Shown here: positions 1 through 7,286 of the stretch, one piece after another
Position numbering within the stretch: the stretch's first letter is position 1
Layout: each line of letters begins with the position of its first letter
NCBI GenBank assembly: GCA_003245695.1
Contig: QKCK01000063.1
Location: 1-37,175, forward strand
Length of the DNA: 37,175 nucleotides
Reading direction: 5' to 3'
Source: Bacteroidota bacterium
GTDB lineage: Bacteria; Bacteroidota; Bacteroidia; Bacteroidales; VadinHA17
The notes under the pieces: generated by a model
Database searches by the model: none
What the model saw: the letters and a program-made list of their open reading frames with translations, nothing else
Told to the model about the DNA's origin: nothing
Position numbers and translations under genes: made by a program

Positions 1-1560
1 TCTGCCTGGCCGGGCAGTGAAGCTCTGGCGAAAAGTTAAGTAAGTCACACCGTCGGTGCTGTAAGAGAACTGACACATGGCACCTTTTGATACACTTACC
101 CTCAGCCATACGGTATCACTCTCAAGAGTCACCGGGTCAGATCTCAGTATCTCAGCCCCTTTATCAGCATCGATGCATCTTGTGAGACACAGATGGTTTT
201 TTCCCGATTCACTCCTGACAGACAAGGTAGCATAGTCTGACCCCATAATTACTAATCCGGCCTCTTCATTATCAAAGTTAGCCCTGAAAGTCATTTTGGT
301 GGTGGCAGTGAACTCTTCGGCAGTGAACTTCTGTAACATCAGGTTTGGGATATCCCACAGATTTCTGAAGCCGTCAGGTTTAGGGATACAGTTGAGCCTG
401 AAAAAACCCATGTTACCGGATGGATAGCCCCATGTGAGCTGTTTGTTGGCATGCCATTGCCATTGCACTCCCTGAACAGGGTCATTGAACTCGTCGCTCC
501 CCGGAGGGGTAACGACTGTATAGCTCCTGCCCACATCCGGTTTGCGGAAGGTGGTCACCGGTTCGCCACACCCATCGCCATCAGGGTCAATACCAATTAC
601 AGGCCACCCATCTTTCCACACTAATGGATTAAGATGTACCACACGTCCATAGGCATCTTTATCCTGGAAGTGGATAAACCAATCCTCGCCGGCGACCGTT
701 GATACCCAGGCCCCCTGATGAGGGCCATTTATGGCAGTAGAGCCCTGTCTCATCACCACCTTATATTCATAAGGACCAAGAACATTATCAGAACGGAGCA
801 CCAGCTGCCATCCTGCCGTAACACCTCCTGCAGGAGCAAAGATGTAATATTTGCCTTCACGCTTATAGAATTTAGGTCCTTCAACTGTAGGGTGTTCTTC
901 ATGACCATCAAAGACAACAACATCATTATCGTATGTTGCAGTAGCATCAGGCTTCATTGAACAGACCATGAGCACGCTCTTGGTGCCTGCCCTGCTTCCG
1001 GCAAATGCATAGACGAGATATGCCTTCCCGTCATCATCCCATAGGGGAGAAGGATCAATGAGCCCCTTGCCTTCCTTTATGATAACAGGGTCACTCCATG
1101 GCCCTGACGGAGTACCGGCACTGATCATATAGATGCCATGATCCGGATCGGGGAAGATGATGTAATATCTTTTGTTGAAGTACCGTATACACGGGGCCCA
1201 TACACCACAGCCGTGACATACAGCTGAGTATTTCTCATAGGGAGGTAGCTTGTTCAGGGCATAACCCATAAGCTCCCAGTTGACAAGGTCACGTGAATGC
1301 AGTAGCGGTAAACCGGGTATACAGTTGAATGATGATGCTGTCATATAGTAATCACTATCAACACGTATCACATCCGGATCAGAATAATCGGCATGGATGA
1401 CAGGATTGGTGTAGGTACCATTACCATTGTCAGGACTCCATACCTCTGACACTGTCAGAGAAGAGTTTATGCCATCCTGTGCTGAGGCATTATTGCATGT
1501 GCAAAACACTGAAAACACCACTGGAATGATAACCAGATGATATATATGTTTACTGATCAT
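1..1560 (-). CDS. GH43 family exported glycosidase (beta-xylosidase/arabinofuranosidase-like), C-terminus cut by window edge
   Basis: The frame is open from 1560 to base 1, giving 520 residues without a stop. Residues 1-28 look like a signal peptide (hydrophobic stretch ending NNASAQ). The five-bladed GH43 domain follows: the nucleophile-side Asp lies in HADYSDPDVIRV, the pKa-modulating Asp in LIDPSPLWDDDG, and the general-acid Glu in TVEGPKFYK. After a linker with the phrase GSDEFNDP, the remainder resembles the beta-sandwich (GH43_C2/DUF1349-like) domain of two-domain beta-xylosidases. The enzyme would act in the periplasm or at the surface on xylo- or arabino-oligosaccharides. An ATG at 1581 is in frame, but 1560 gives a better signal peptide and leaves a leader after the possible -7 box at 1589-1596. 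Probably a few dozen C-terminal residues are missing. Exact substrate cannot be told. Confidence 0.88.
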   Translation of the reverse strand, partial: MISKHIYHLVIIPVVFSVFCTCNNASAQDGINSSLTVSEVWSPDNGNGTYTNPVIHADYSDPDVIRVDSDYYMTASSFNCIPGLPLLHSRDLVNWELMGYALNKLPPYEKYSAVCHGCGVWAPCIRYFNKRYYIIFPDPDHGIYMISAGTPSGPWSDPVIIKEGKGLIDPSPLWDDDGKAYLVYAFAGSRAGTKSVLMVCSMKPDATATYDNDVVVFDGHEEHPTVEGPKFYKREGKYYIFAPAGGVTAGWQLVLRSDNVLGPYEYKVVMRQGSTAINGPHQGAWVSTVAGEDWFIHFQDKDAYGRVVHLNPLVWKDGWPVIGIDPDGDGCGEPVTTFRKPDVGRSYTVVTPPGSDEFNDPVQGVQWQWHANKQLTWGYPSGNMGFFRLNCIPKPDGFRNLWDIPNLMLQKFTAEEFTATTKMTFRANFDNEEAGLVIMGSDYATLSVRSESGKNHLCLTRCIDADKGAEILRSDPVTLESDTVWLRVSVSKGAMCQFSYSTDGVTYLTFRQSFTARPGR

Positions 1561-1588
1561 ATAAATGAAATAAAGATTCATGCTGATT

Positions 1589-1596
1589 CAAATTTA
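1589..1596 (-). promoter_or_regulatory. possible -7 box for the GH43 gene
   Basis: On the minus strand the bases read TAAATTTG, matching the Bacteroidetes -7 consensus TAnnTTTG. No TTTG was found at the expected distance upstream, so support is weak. Confidence 0.28.
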
Positions 1597-1655
1597 AATA
1601 ACTATTTTAGTACATCCTATATCATCGGGTTGATAATAGGAAAACCTGATCGGAG

Positions 1656-2138
1656 ATGAATCGTACGCGTGGCCAATTCATAGTAATATGGATAATTTAC
1701 GGATTTGCTTTGCTTTTTGCACTGGAACAGACAGTTCTCCTTCTTAAAGAGCTGATAACCCTCGCCGGAATGAAGCTTGATATTGCTCCCGGCATCGTCA
1801 AATACTCACAGGCATTCTGCTATTTCCTTGCATGGGTGGCAATACTCCTGATACTTATAAAGATAATCAGAGGTGAAGGTGTCTCTTTCACTGATATAAG
1901 ATTCAGAAAATTCAGGCATCATCTCCTGATCTTTGTTATTGTGGGGATCGTTGCCCAGGTAGCAACTGAATATGTTATTAAGGCCCGAAGGGCTGCCTTC
2001 AGACCATATCTGAACAGGCATGACTCATCCATGGTCGAGTTTCTTAATCAGTCACAGGTAGTAAAAATCATTCCAATATTACTTATAGCGGCCACTCTGT
2101 TCGTTGCTTTTTTTGTTCTTACCAGAGAAGAGGAGTAG
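1656..2138 (+). CDS. small integral membrane protein, unknown function
   Basis: A 160-residue protein I do not recognise. It has about four hydrophobic segments: near residues 8-30, 48-67, 87-106 and 136-153. Basic loops lie between them, and the tail is short and acidic (TREEE). The arrangement suggests an inner-membrane protein with no large soluble domain. Its stop lies 7 bases before the start of the DUF4180 gene, and a DUF218 gene follows 22 bases after that, so the three are probably co-transcribed. Start 1656 is the first ATG and is preceded by a purine-rich GATCGGAG. No catalytic motif is visible. Confidence 0.7.
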   Translation: MNRTRGQFIVIWIIYGFALLFALEQTVLLLKELITLAGMKLDIAPGIVKYSQAFCYFLAWVAILLILIKIIRGEGVSFTDIRFRKFRHHLLIFVIVGIVAQVATEYVIKARRAAFRPYLNRHDSSMVEFLNQSQVVKIIPILLIAATLFVAFFVLTREEE

Positions 2139-2145
2139 TTTAGTA

Positions 2146-2505
2146 ATGAAAATTGAAATAGTAACCCTTAACGGGAAGGATATTGCCGAAGTCATATCTG
2201 ACGGCATTGTAATCAGGGAGACTCAGGATGCACTTGATCTGATGGCTGACTGCAGCTACCAGGGTTGCAGCCGTATCATTATCCATGAAGAGAATATCAT
2301 TCCCGGGTTCTTCGATCTGAAAACAAGGATAGCCGGAGACATACTTCAGAAGTTCTCAACATATAATGTGCGCCTTGCCATTGTAGGCGATTTTGTTAAG
2401 TTTCATGGAAAGAGTCTTCGTGACTTTATCGTGGAAAGTAACCGATATGGACGCATATGTTTTACCTCAACAACAGAGGAGGCTCGTGAGAAACTGGCAC
2501 ATTAA
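2146..2505 (+). CDS. DUF4180 domain protein
   Basis: A 119-residue soluble protein. The phrases TQDALDLMADCSYQG, IIIHEENI, FFDLKTRIAGDILQKFS, LAIVGDF and KSLRDFIVESN are those I know from DUF4180 proteins, a small family of unknown function found in Bacteroidota and Firmicutes; some members sit beside regulators. The start at 2146 is preferred over 2104, because 2104 lies inside the previous gene and would add a non-conserved hydrophobic tail. It sits 7 bases after the membrane-protein gene and 22 before the SanA-like gene. The function is unknown; the fold resembles a STAS/SpoIIAA-like alpha/beta unit, which is inference only. Confidence 0.82.
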   Translation: MKIEIVTLNGKDIAEVISDGIVIRETQDALDLMADCSYQGCSRIIIHEENIIPGFFDLKTRIAGDILQKFSTYNVRLAIVGDFVKFHGKSLRDFIVESNRYGRICFTSTTEEAREKLAH

Positions 2506-2527
2506 AAGAGAGAGAGGCAAATCTCCT

Positions 2528-3166
2528 ATGATAAAAAGAAAGCGTTCGATATATGTGCTGTCACTGTTCTTTATTGGTTTAGCACTTCTCCTGGTACCTG
2601 ATATGATAGTGCGAAGGTCATGCCGTGGATTGCTGTTTACATCTGAGGAGGAAGTACCGCACAACAAAGCCGGACTATTGCTTGGCACATCAAAATATAC
2701 CGGCAGGGGTAGGCTAAACCTCTATTACAAGTACCGTATTGATGCTGCAGTAAGCTTATATAAGGCTGGTAAGATAGATTATATACTGGTTAGCGGAGAT
2801 AACAGCCGTAAAAGCTACGATGAGCCCACGGAGATGAAGAATGACCTTGTAAATGCCGGTGTACCTGCCGGAAAGATTTTTCCCGACTATGCCGGCTTTC
2901 GTACTCTTGACTCTGTAGTACGTTGCAGGGAGATATTCAGCCAGGATAGTATAACAGTTATCTCACAACGTTTTCATAACGAAAGAGCAGTATTTATTGC
3001 TAAGCATAAGGGAATAACAGCTGTTGGCTTTAATGCCAGGGATGTAACCCGTTCGTATGGAGCAAAGACCAGGGCAAGGGAAAAGCTGGCACGGGTGAAG
3101 ATGCTGGCCGATCTTGTCTTTGGCAAGAAACCGAAGTTCCTCGGAGAGAAGGTGGAGATAAGGTAA
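2528..3166 (+). CDS. SanA/YdcF-type DUF218 (ElyC) membrane-anchored protein
   Basis: A 212-residue protein. An N-terminal anchor (residues about 7-26, after the basic MIKRKR) precedes a DUF218 domain with the hallmarks GLLLGTSKYTGRGRLN, YILVSGDN, EPTEMKNDLVNAGVP, TLDSVVRCREIF and VISQRFHNERAVFIA. This matches SanA of E. coli (vancomycin sensitivity/envelope barrier) better than the longer ElyC. It would sit in the inner membrane with the domain in the periplasm and act in envelope maintenance; the biochemical activity of the family is not settled. Start 2528 is chosen because the frame upstream overlaps the DUF4180 gene and encodes non-conserved residues; AGAGAGGCAA lies upstream. A terminator follows. 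Confidence 0.85.
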   Translation: MIKRKRSIYVLSLFFIGLALLLVPDMIVRRSCRGLLFTSEEEVPHNKAGLLLGTSKYTGRGRLNLYYKYRIDAAVSLYKAGKIDYILVSGDNSRKSYDEPTEMKNDLVNAGVPAGKIFPDYAGFRTLDSVVRCREIFSQDSITVISQRFHNERAVFIAKHKGITAVGFNARDVTRSYGAKTRAREKLARVKMLADLVFGKKPKFLGEKVEIR

Positions 3167-3200
3167 CCTCAAATACAGTTTTTATCAGCCTCAAAAAAAG

Positions 3201-3236
3201 AACCCTGCTCCGGTTATTCCGGGCAGGGTTTTCTTT
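3201..3236. terminator. hairpin terminator between convergent genes
   Basis: AACCCTGC (3201-3208) pairs with GCAGGGTT (3223-3230), with an inner CCGG/CCGG pairing and loop TTATT. A T-rich run follows on the plus strand and an A run (3193-3199) gives T on the minus strand. It can therefore serve both the sanA-like gene and the aldolase gene that converge here. Confidence 0.8.
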
Positions 3237-3257
3237 TAAAGATTTTAGTCCTGAAAT

Positions 3258-4229
3258 TTATGCCTTATCGTTGCTTCCCAGAACGTTAACCACCTTATGT
3301 TTATACAGTTCTTTCAGTTTATCACGTGCCGGACCCAGATAGTTGCGTGGATCAAACTCACCGGGTTTCTCAACAAACACCTTGCGGATGGCAGCTGTCA
3401 TTGCCAGACGACCATCACTGTCAATGTTTATCTTGCAGACAGCTGACTTGGCAGCTCTGCGAAGCTGATCTTCAGAGATGCCGGCAGTATTTTCCATCTT
3501 ACCACCATACTGGTTTATCTCAGCAACGATATCCTGTGGTACGGAAGAGGCACCATGGAGAACAATAGGGAAACCAGGGATACGTTTCTCACACTCTTCA
3601 AGAATGTCAAAACGAAGTGGTGGAGGCATCTCTCCGGGGGCAACCTTGAACTTGAACGCACCATGAGATGTACCTATAGAAATTGCCAGTGAATCAACCC
3701 CGGTCTTCTTTACAAAATCTTCAACCTCTTCAGGCCTGGTATATGATGAATGCTCTGCGGAAACCTCATCTTCAATACCTGCAAGAACACCCAACTCACC
3801 CTCAACAGTGACATCGTACTGATGTGCAAAGTCAACAACCTGCTTTGTAAGTCTTACATTTTCTTCATATGAGAAATGAGAACCGTCAATCATAACAGAT
3901 GAAAAACCCATCTCAATACATGACTTACATGTCTCAAATGAATCACCATGATCAAGATGCAATACAATAGGTATTGCACAACCTAACTCCTTTGAATATT
4001 CAACCGCTCCCTTGGCAAGATACTGGAGCAGGGTCTGGTTAGCATACTTACGCGCACCCTTTGATACCTGTAGTATCACCGGCGATTTTGTCTCAACACA
4101 GGCACTGATAATAGCCTGCATCTGCTCAAGATTATTGAAGTTGAAGGCAGGAATCGCATATCCTCCCTTAACAGCTCCCTTGAACAACTCTCTCGAATTA
4201 ACTAACCCTAATTCCTTATAATGTACCAT
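3258..4229 (-). CDS. fba: class II fructose-bisphosphate aldolase
   Basis: A 323-residue zinc-dependent aldolase that reversibly splits fructose 1,6-bisphosphate into DHAP and glyceraldehyde 3-phosphate in the cytoplasm. HLDHG at 91-95 gives catalytic Asp93 and zinc ligand His94. EGELG (143-147) carries the metal-site Glu, and His189 (GTSHGAF) and His225 (VLHGASS) are the other ligands. The NIDSD and RNYLGPAR phrases are typical of the phosphate-binding end. Length fits the bacterial class IIB group. It stands alone, convergent with the sanA-like gene and divergent from padR, with a 271-base upstream gap. It is most likely housekeeping glycolysis/gluconeogenesis, though tagatose-bisphosphate aldolases share the fold. 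Confidence 0.95.
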   Translation of the reverse strand: MVHYKELGLVNSRELFKGAVKGGYAIPAFNFNNLEQMQAIISACVETKSPVILQVSKGARKYANQTLLQYLAKGAVEYSKELGCAIPIVLHLDHGDSFETCKSCIEMGFSSVMIDGSHFSYEENVRLTKQVVDFAHQYDVTVEGELGVLAGIEDEVSAEHSSYTRPEEVEDFVKKTGVDSLAISIGTSHGAFKFKVAPGEMPPPLRFDILEECEKRIPGFPIVLHGASSVPQDIVAEINQYGGKMENTAGISEDQLRRAAKSAVCKINIDSDGRLAMTAAIRKVFVEKPGEFDPRNYLGPARDKLKELYKHKVVNVLGSNDKA

Positions 4230-4436
4230 AATAATTTGTGTTTAAATGATCTGGTTAAGATACGTCTTTTAGAGGTAGCTGCAAAATCTTTTACAAAAAT
4301 CAGAACAATGCTTTAAATCATTCAGTGTCTGTTAGCGGATCTTCTGGTGCCTGTCTCTGCACTTATCCGGCAATTGAACTTATGTTATGCACTCATACTG
4401 TTTTTATGATTCGTAATAAAAGAAAAAGTCAAAAAT

Positions 4437-4469
4437 TTTGTATTTGTAAATATTAATATTTTATATTTG
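4437..4469 (+). promoter_or_regulatory. Bacteroidetes-type promoter for padR operon
   Basis: TTTG at 4437-4440, a 21-base spacer, then TATATTTG at 4462-4469, an exact TAnnTTTG match. This places the transcription start near 4476 and the padR ATG about 25 bases further on. Confidence 0.65.
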
Positions 4470-4472
4470 CAA

Positions 4473-4491
4473 TATATAAGAAACTTATATA
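4473..4491. promoter_or_regulatory. palindrome, candidate PadR operator
   Basis: TATATAAG, 3 bases, CTTATATA: a perfect 8-bp inverted repeat just after the -7 box and 9 bases before the padR start codon. This is the expected place for autorepression by a PadR dimer. Its AT richness means chance cannot be excluded. Confidence 0.45.
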
Positions 4492-4500
4492 ATAAGAAAT

Positions 4501-4845
4501 ATGATATCAACAGATTTGATTAAGGGGTCGCTTAAGACGATAGTCCTTAAAGTACTTGAAGAAAACGGACGCATGTATGGGTATGAGATAACGCGTAAGG
4601 TTGAGGAACTCACTGAAGGGAAGATCAAGCTTACCTACGGAGCTCTCTACCCTGTGTTGCATAAGCTTGAGAGTGACGGGGTTCTTGTAACAGAGTCGGA
4701 AAATTACAACAACCGTATTCGCATCTACTATTCTCTTACCGAGAAGGGGCATTCAGTGGTAGCAGAGAAGATAAGGGAGATGAAGGATTTTATTGAGTCT
4801 CTTCAGAGCATTGTTAACCCGCAGACTGGTATTAGTTATGCCTGA
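4501..4845 (+). CDS. PadR family transcriptional regulator
   Basis: A 114-residue DNA-binding protein of the short PadR (PadR-s2-like) type. Residues about 8-85 form the winged helix with the family phrases GSLKTIVLKVLEENG, MYGYEITRKVEE, GALYPVLHKLESDGVL and IYYSLTEKG. The last 30 residues form the dimerisation helix. It overlaps the next gene by 8 bases, so the two are translationally coupled. In Bacteroidota and Firmicutes such PadR genes commonly precede a membrane protein whose production they control, often in response to envelope stress or small ligands; that role here is inferred from context. A promoter and palindrome precede it. Confidence 0.92.
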   Translation: MISTDLIKGSLKTIVLKVLEENGRMYGYEITRKVEELTEGKIKLTYGALYPVLHKLESDGVLVTESENYNNRIRIYYSLTEKGHSVVAEKIREMKDFIESLQSIVNPQTGISYA

Positions 4846-6283
4846 GTTGACTCTCAACGAGATAGACAGGATAAGCCGTGACGTGAGGTCACAGGAGATC
4901 ACCTTTTCACATCTGGCTGATGAGCTTATAGATCATATCTGTTGTGATGTGGAGTATGAGATGATGCATGGTCTTGAGTTTCATGATGCATATAGGTCTG
5001 TCAGGGAGAGGATAGGTACGCGGAGGCTAAAGGAGATTCAGGAAGACACTTTGTATTCAGTTGACACAAAATACAGAAAGATGAAAAAGACAATGAAGAT
5101 TTCCGGCATAGCGGGCACGGGGTTGCTCGGTATTGCCGCAATGTTTAAGATTATGCACTGGCCCGGTGCCGGCATAATGATGACTCTAGGTGCATTGGCG
5201 CTGGCCTTTGTATTCTTACCTTCTTCCCTGACTGTTCTCTGGAAGGAGTCACACAGCGGAAAGAGGTTATTCCTCTTTATCTCTGCATTCTTTGCTGGTA
5301 TGTTTTTTATAGTGGGAATTCTCTTTAAGATACAGCACTGGCCGGTGGCTGGTGTAGTATTGGCTTTGGCAGTAGTTACGGCCCTTTTCTTCTTATTGCC
5401 GGCATTACTGACATATCAGTTGAAGAGACTGGAAGATAAAACTTTAAAGAAGATTTACATTCTGGGGGCTATAGGGCTGGTATTTTATATCATTGGGCTA
5501 TTCTGTAAGATACAGCATTATCCCGGTGCAAATATTATGCTGCTTACAGGAGTGATATTTCTGTTCTTTATTGTATTTCCATGGTATTCATATTTAAAAT
5601 GGAAAGATGAATATAACATCAGTTCCGGGTTTCTGTTTATTGTTATTGGTTCAGTAGCTCTTGTTGTTCCTTCATTACTTGTAAGTCTGAACCTTCAGCG
5701 ATCGTATGAGGTAGACTTCTATTCTCATCAGAGAGAGCAACAGGCACTCTTTAATTACAGCTATAATATTAACAGTGAGTACAGGTCAGCATGCAATGAC
5801 ACTGCTGATGCAAGATTAATGTCAGAGGTAGATGCTGTAACTGAAGAAATTCTGAATCTGGTTTCCGGAATAGAAAAAAAGATGGTTACGACATCAGAAG
5901 GTAAACCAGGCACGCCTGCAGATGCAGGGCTCTATTTTATTTCTTCGGAAAGTGGGAATGAAATACGATATGCAGCCTTAAAAAGGCCGTTTAATATCTC
6001 TGCTTACAGCTACTTCCTTGCTGCAGGAACAGAAACGAGGACTATGCTGGATGATTCTTTACAGAAGTACTCTTCCTATATCGCATCCTTTGCTACGGAT
6101 AATGCTGCCATGGCTTATACCAGGCTGCTTGATCCCTCTGCTTATTTTGATGTGGCTTCATCTGTAGAAAGTGTTCCGTTGATGAGAGCACTTCATATGA
6201 CAGCATTGCTTAAAAACAGTATACTGGCAGCTGAAGCAATGGTATTAAAGTCAATAACGAACAAAGCAGTAACAAAAAATTAA
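4838..6283 (+). CDS. polytopic membrane protein with three GldL-like modules and soluble ends
   Basis: A 481-residue protein. Residues 1-85 are cytoplasmic and helical (LTLNEIDRISRDV, LADELIDHICCDVEYEM), resembling the N-terminal domain of other PadR-coupled membrane proteins. Three modules of exactly 60 residues follow, each made of a transmembrane helix, a [FC]KIxHxPxA turn and a second helix. The motifs begin at 103 (FKIMHWPGAG), 163 (FKIQHWPVAG) and 223 (CKIQHYPGAN), and each has a Pro 24 residues after the Lys. A seventh helix (about 263-286) leads to a 190-residue mostly helical domain, probably periplasmic. The motif is the one known from GldL/PorL, the ring of the gliding/type IX secretion motor, but the whole is not GldL. 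Start 4838 overlaps padR by 8 bases; the next gene begins 4 bases after the stop. Confidence 0.75.
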   Translation: MPELTLNEIDRISRDVRSQEITFSHLADELIDHICCDVEYEMMHGLEFHDAYRSVRERIGTRRLKEIQEDTLYSVDTKYRKMKKTMKISGIAGTGLLGIAAMFKIMHWPGAGIMMTLGALALAFVFLPSSLTVLWKESHSGKRLFLFISAFFAGMFFIVGILFKIQHWPVAGVVLALAVVTALFFLLPALLTYQLKRLEDKTLKKIYILGAIGLVFYIIGLFCKIQHYPGANIMLLTGVIFLFFIVFPWYSYLKWKDEYNISSGFLFIVIGSVALVVPSLLVSLNLQRSYEVDFYSHQREQQALFNYSYNINSEYRSACNDTADARLMSEVDAVTEEILNLVSGIEKKMVTTSEGKPGTPADAGLYFISSESGNEIRYAALKRPFNISAYSYFLAAGTETRTMLDDSLQKYSSYIASFATDNAAMAYTRLLDPSAYFDVASSVESVPLMRALHMTALLKNSILAAEAMVLKSITNKAVTKN

Positions 6284-6287
6284 AGCC

Positions 6288-7223
6288 ATGAAAAAGAAGC
6301 TATATATTTTAGGTTTAGTAGATGTGGGTGTTATTGTTCTTGGTGCAATATTCAAGCTCAATCACCTTCCTGGTGCCGGCATTCTTCTTAGTGCAGGTAT
6401 TATCACTATGGTTTTTATCTTTCTCCCTCTGGCACTATGGAGTAATTTCCGTTACGAAGACGAGAAGCAGCCGGCTCTCCTTAACATTGTTACATGGATC
6501 ACCTGTTTTGTGATTTTTATCTCAATGCTGTTCAAGCTTATGCATTGGCCTGGTGCCGGTAAAATGCTTATGGTGGCACTTCCGTTCCCATTCCTGGTAT
6601 ACCTCCCTGTTTATCTTGTTGTTACATCCAGGATAAAGGGTTACAGTATTTATAAGACAGTGAATGTGTTGTTCCTTCTGGCCGCTGTAGCAGTTATTTC
6701 AGCCTTACTGGCTCTTAATGTCACAAAGGAGAGGATAAATGACAGTCTGGCATTGTCAGAAGACTATAATAAGGTAGAGGCGTTACTGGCTGATCTGCCG
6801 CATCAGGAGACAGACAAGGCTATGTATGATGGTATTGATAATGTTCTGGCTGTTGTTGATGATTATCAGAGAGAGATATTAATGGTCTACGGGCTGTCTG
6901 AAGAAGAATGGAACAAAAACCCTCAGGCCATAGTCGATTACGCAACAAGGAAAGTTGGTGCCGCCGGGCTCATAAGGGGTGACGGGCAGCATGCTGACAC
7001 CAGGCTTGAGGATGCACTTATCGCTCTGCTAAAGATATCTGATGAGGCAGGAGAGACAAAGGCATTAACCATGAGCATTGGAGACGTTGTTGGTTTACGT
7101 AAGCCTTTTCATGAGCACGGTCTGTGGAGCAATCTTTTATTCGGAAATGTGACGCTGTCGTGGGTTTTAGTGTACCTCGATGGTCTTGAGACAGATCTTA
7201 AGATTATCAGGTCAACGCTCTGA
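6288..7223 (+). CDS. membrane protein with two GldL-like modules and a GldM-like transmembrane segment
   Basis: A 311-residue protein paralogous to its upstream neighbour but without the cytoplasmic N-domain. Two 60-residue modules carry FKLNHLPGAG at 22-31 and FKLMHWPGAG at 82-91; again a Pro lies 24 residues after each Lys (P47, P107). The next hydrophobic helix (about 126-145) ends SALLALNVTKERI, which closely resembles the ALLALNVSKEI phrase I remember from the single transmembrane helix of GldM. The remaining 160 residues are helical and probably periplasmic. The gene lies 4 bases after the first protein, so the two are surely co-expressed and may form a complex. No enzyme motif is seen. 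What the complex does is unknown. Confidence 0.75.
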   Translation: MKKKLYILGLVDVGVIVLGAIFKLNHLPGAGILLSAGIITMVFIFLPLALWSNFRYEDEKQPALLNIVTWITCFVIFISMLFKLMHWPGAGKMLMVALPFPFLVYLPVYLVVTSRIKGYSIYKTVNVLFLLAAVAVISALLALNVTKERINDSLALSEDYNKVEALLADLPHQETDKAMYDGIDNVLAVVDDYQREILMVYGLSEEEWNKNPQAIVDYATRKVGAAGLIRGDGQHADTRLEDALIALLKISDEAGETKALTMSIGDVVGLRKPFHEHGLWSNLLFGNVTLSWVLVYLDGLETDLKIIRSTL

Positions 7224-7250
7224 CCGGAAACATGTAAAGGATAAAGCGAG

Positions 7251-7286
7251 ACAGGGTGCAATGGAGACAATCCTATTTCACCCTGT
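7251..7286. terminator. possible bidirectional hairpin between convergent genes
   Basis: ACAGGGTG (7251-7258) pairs with CACCCTGT (7279-7286) across a 20-base loop, followed by TTTATCTCTTT on the plus strand. It overlaps the last codons of the GH20-like gene. The loop is long and the T run is broken, so this is tentative. Confidence 0.4.

Noticed and set aside
2393..2527. Longer start of the SanA-like gene
   Set aside because: It overlaps the DUF4180 gene out of frame and would put a non-conserved stretch before the membrane anchor.
4838..7223. gldL and gldM proper
   Set aside because: Multiple modules per protein, no membrane Glu, different soluble domains and no gldK or gldN beside them.
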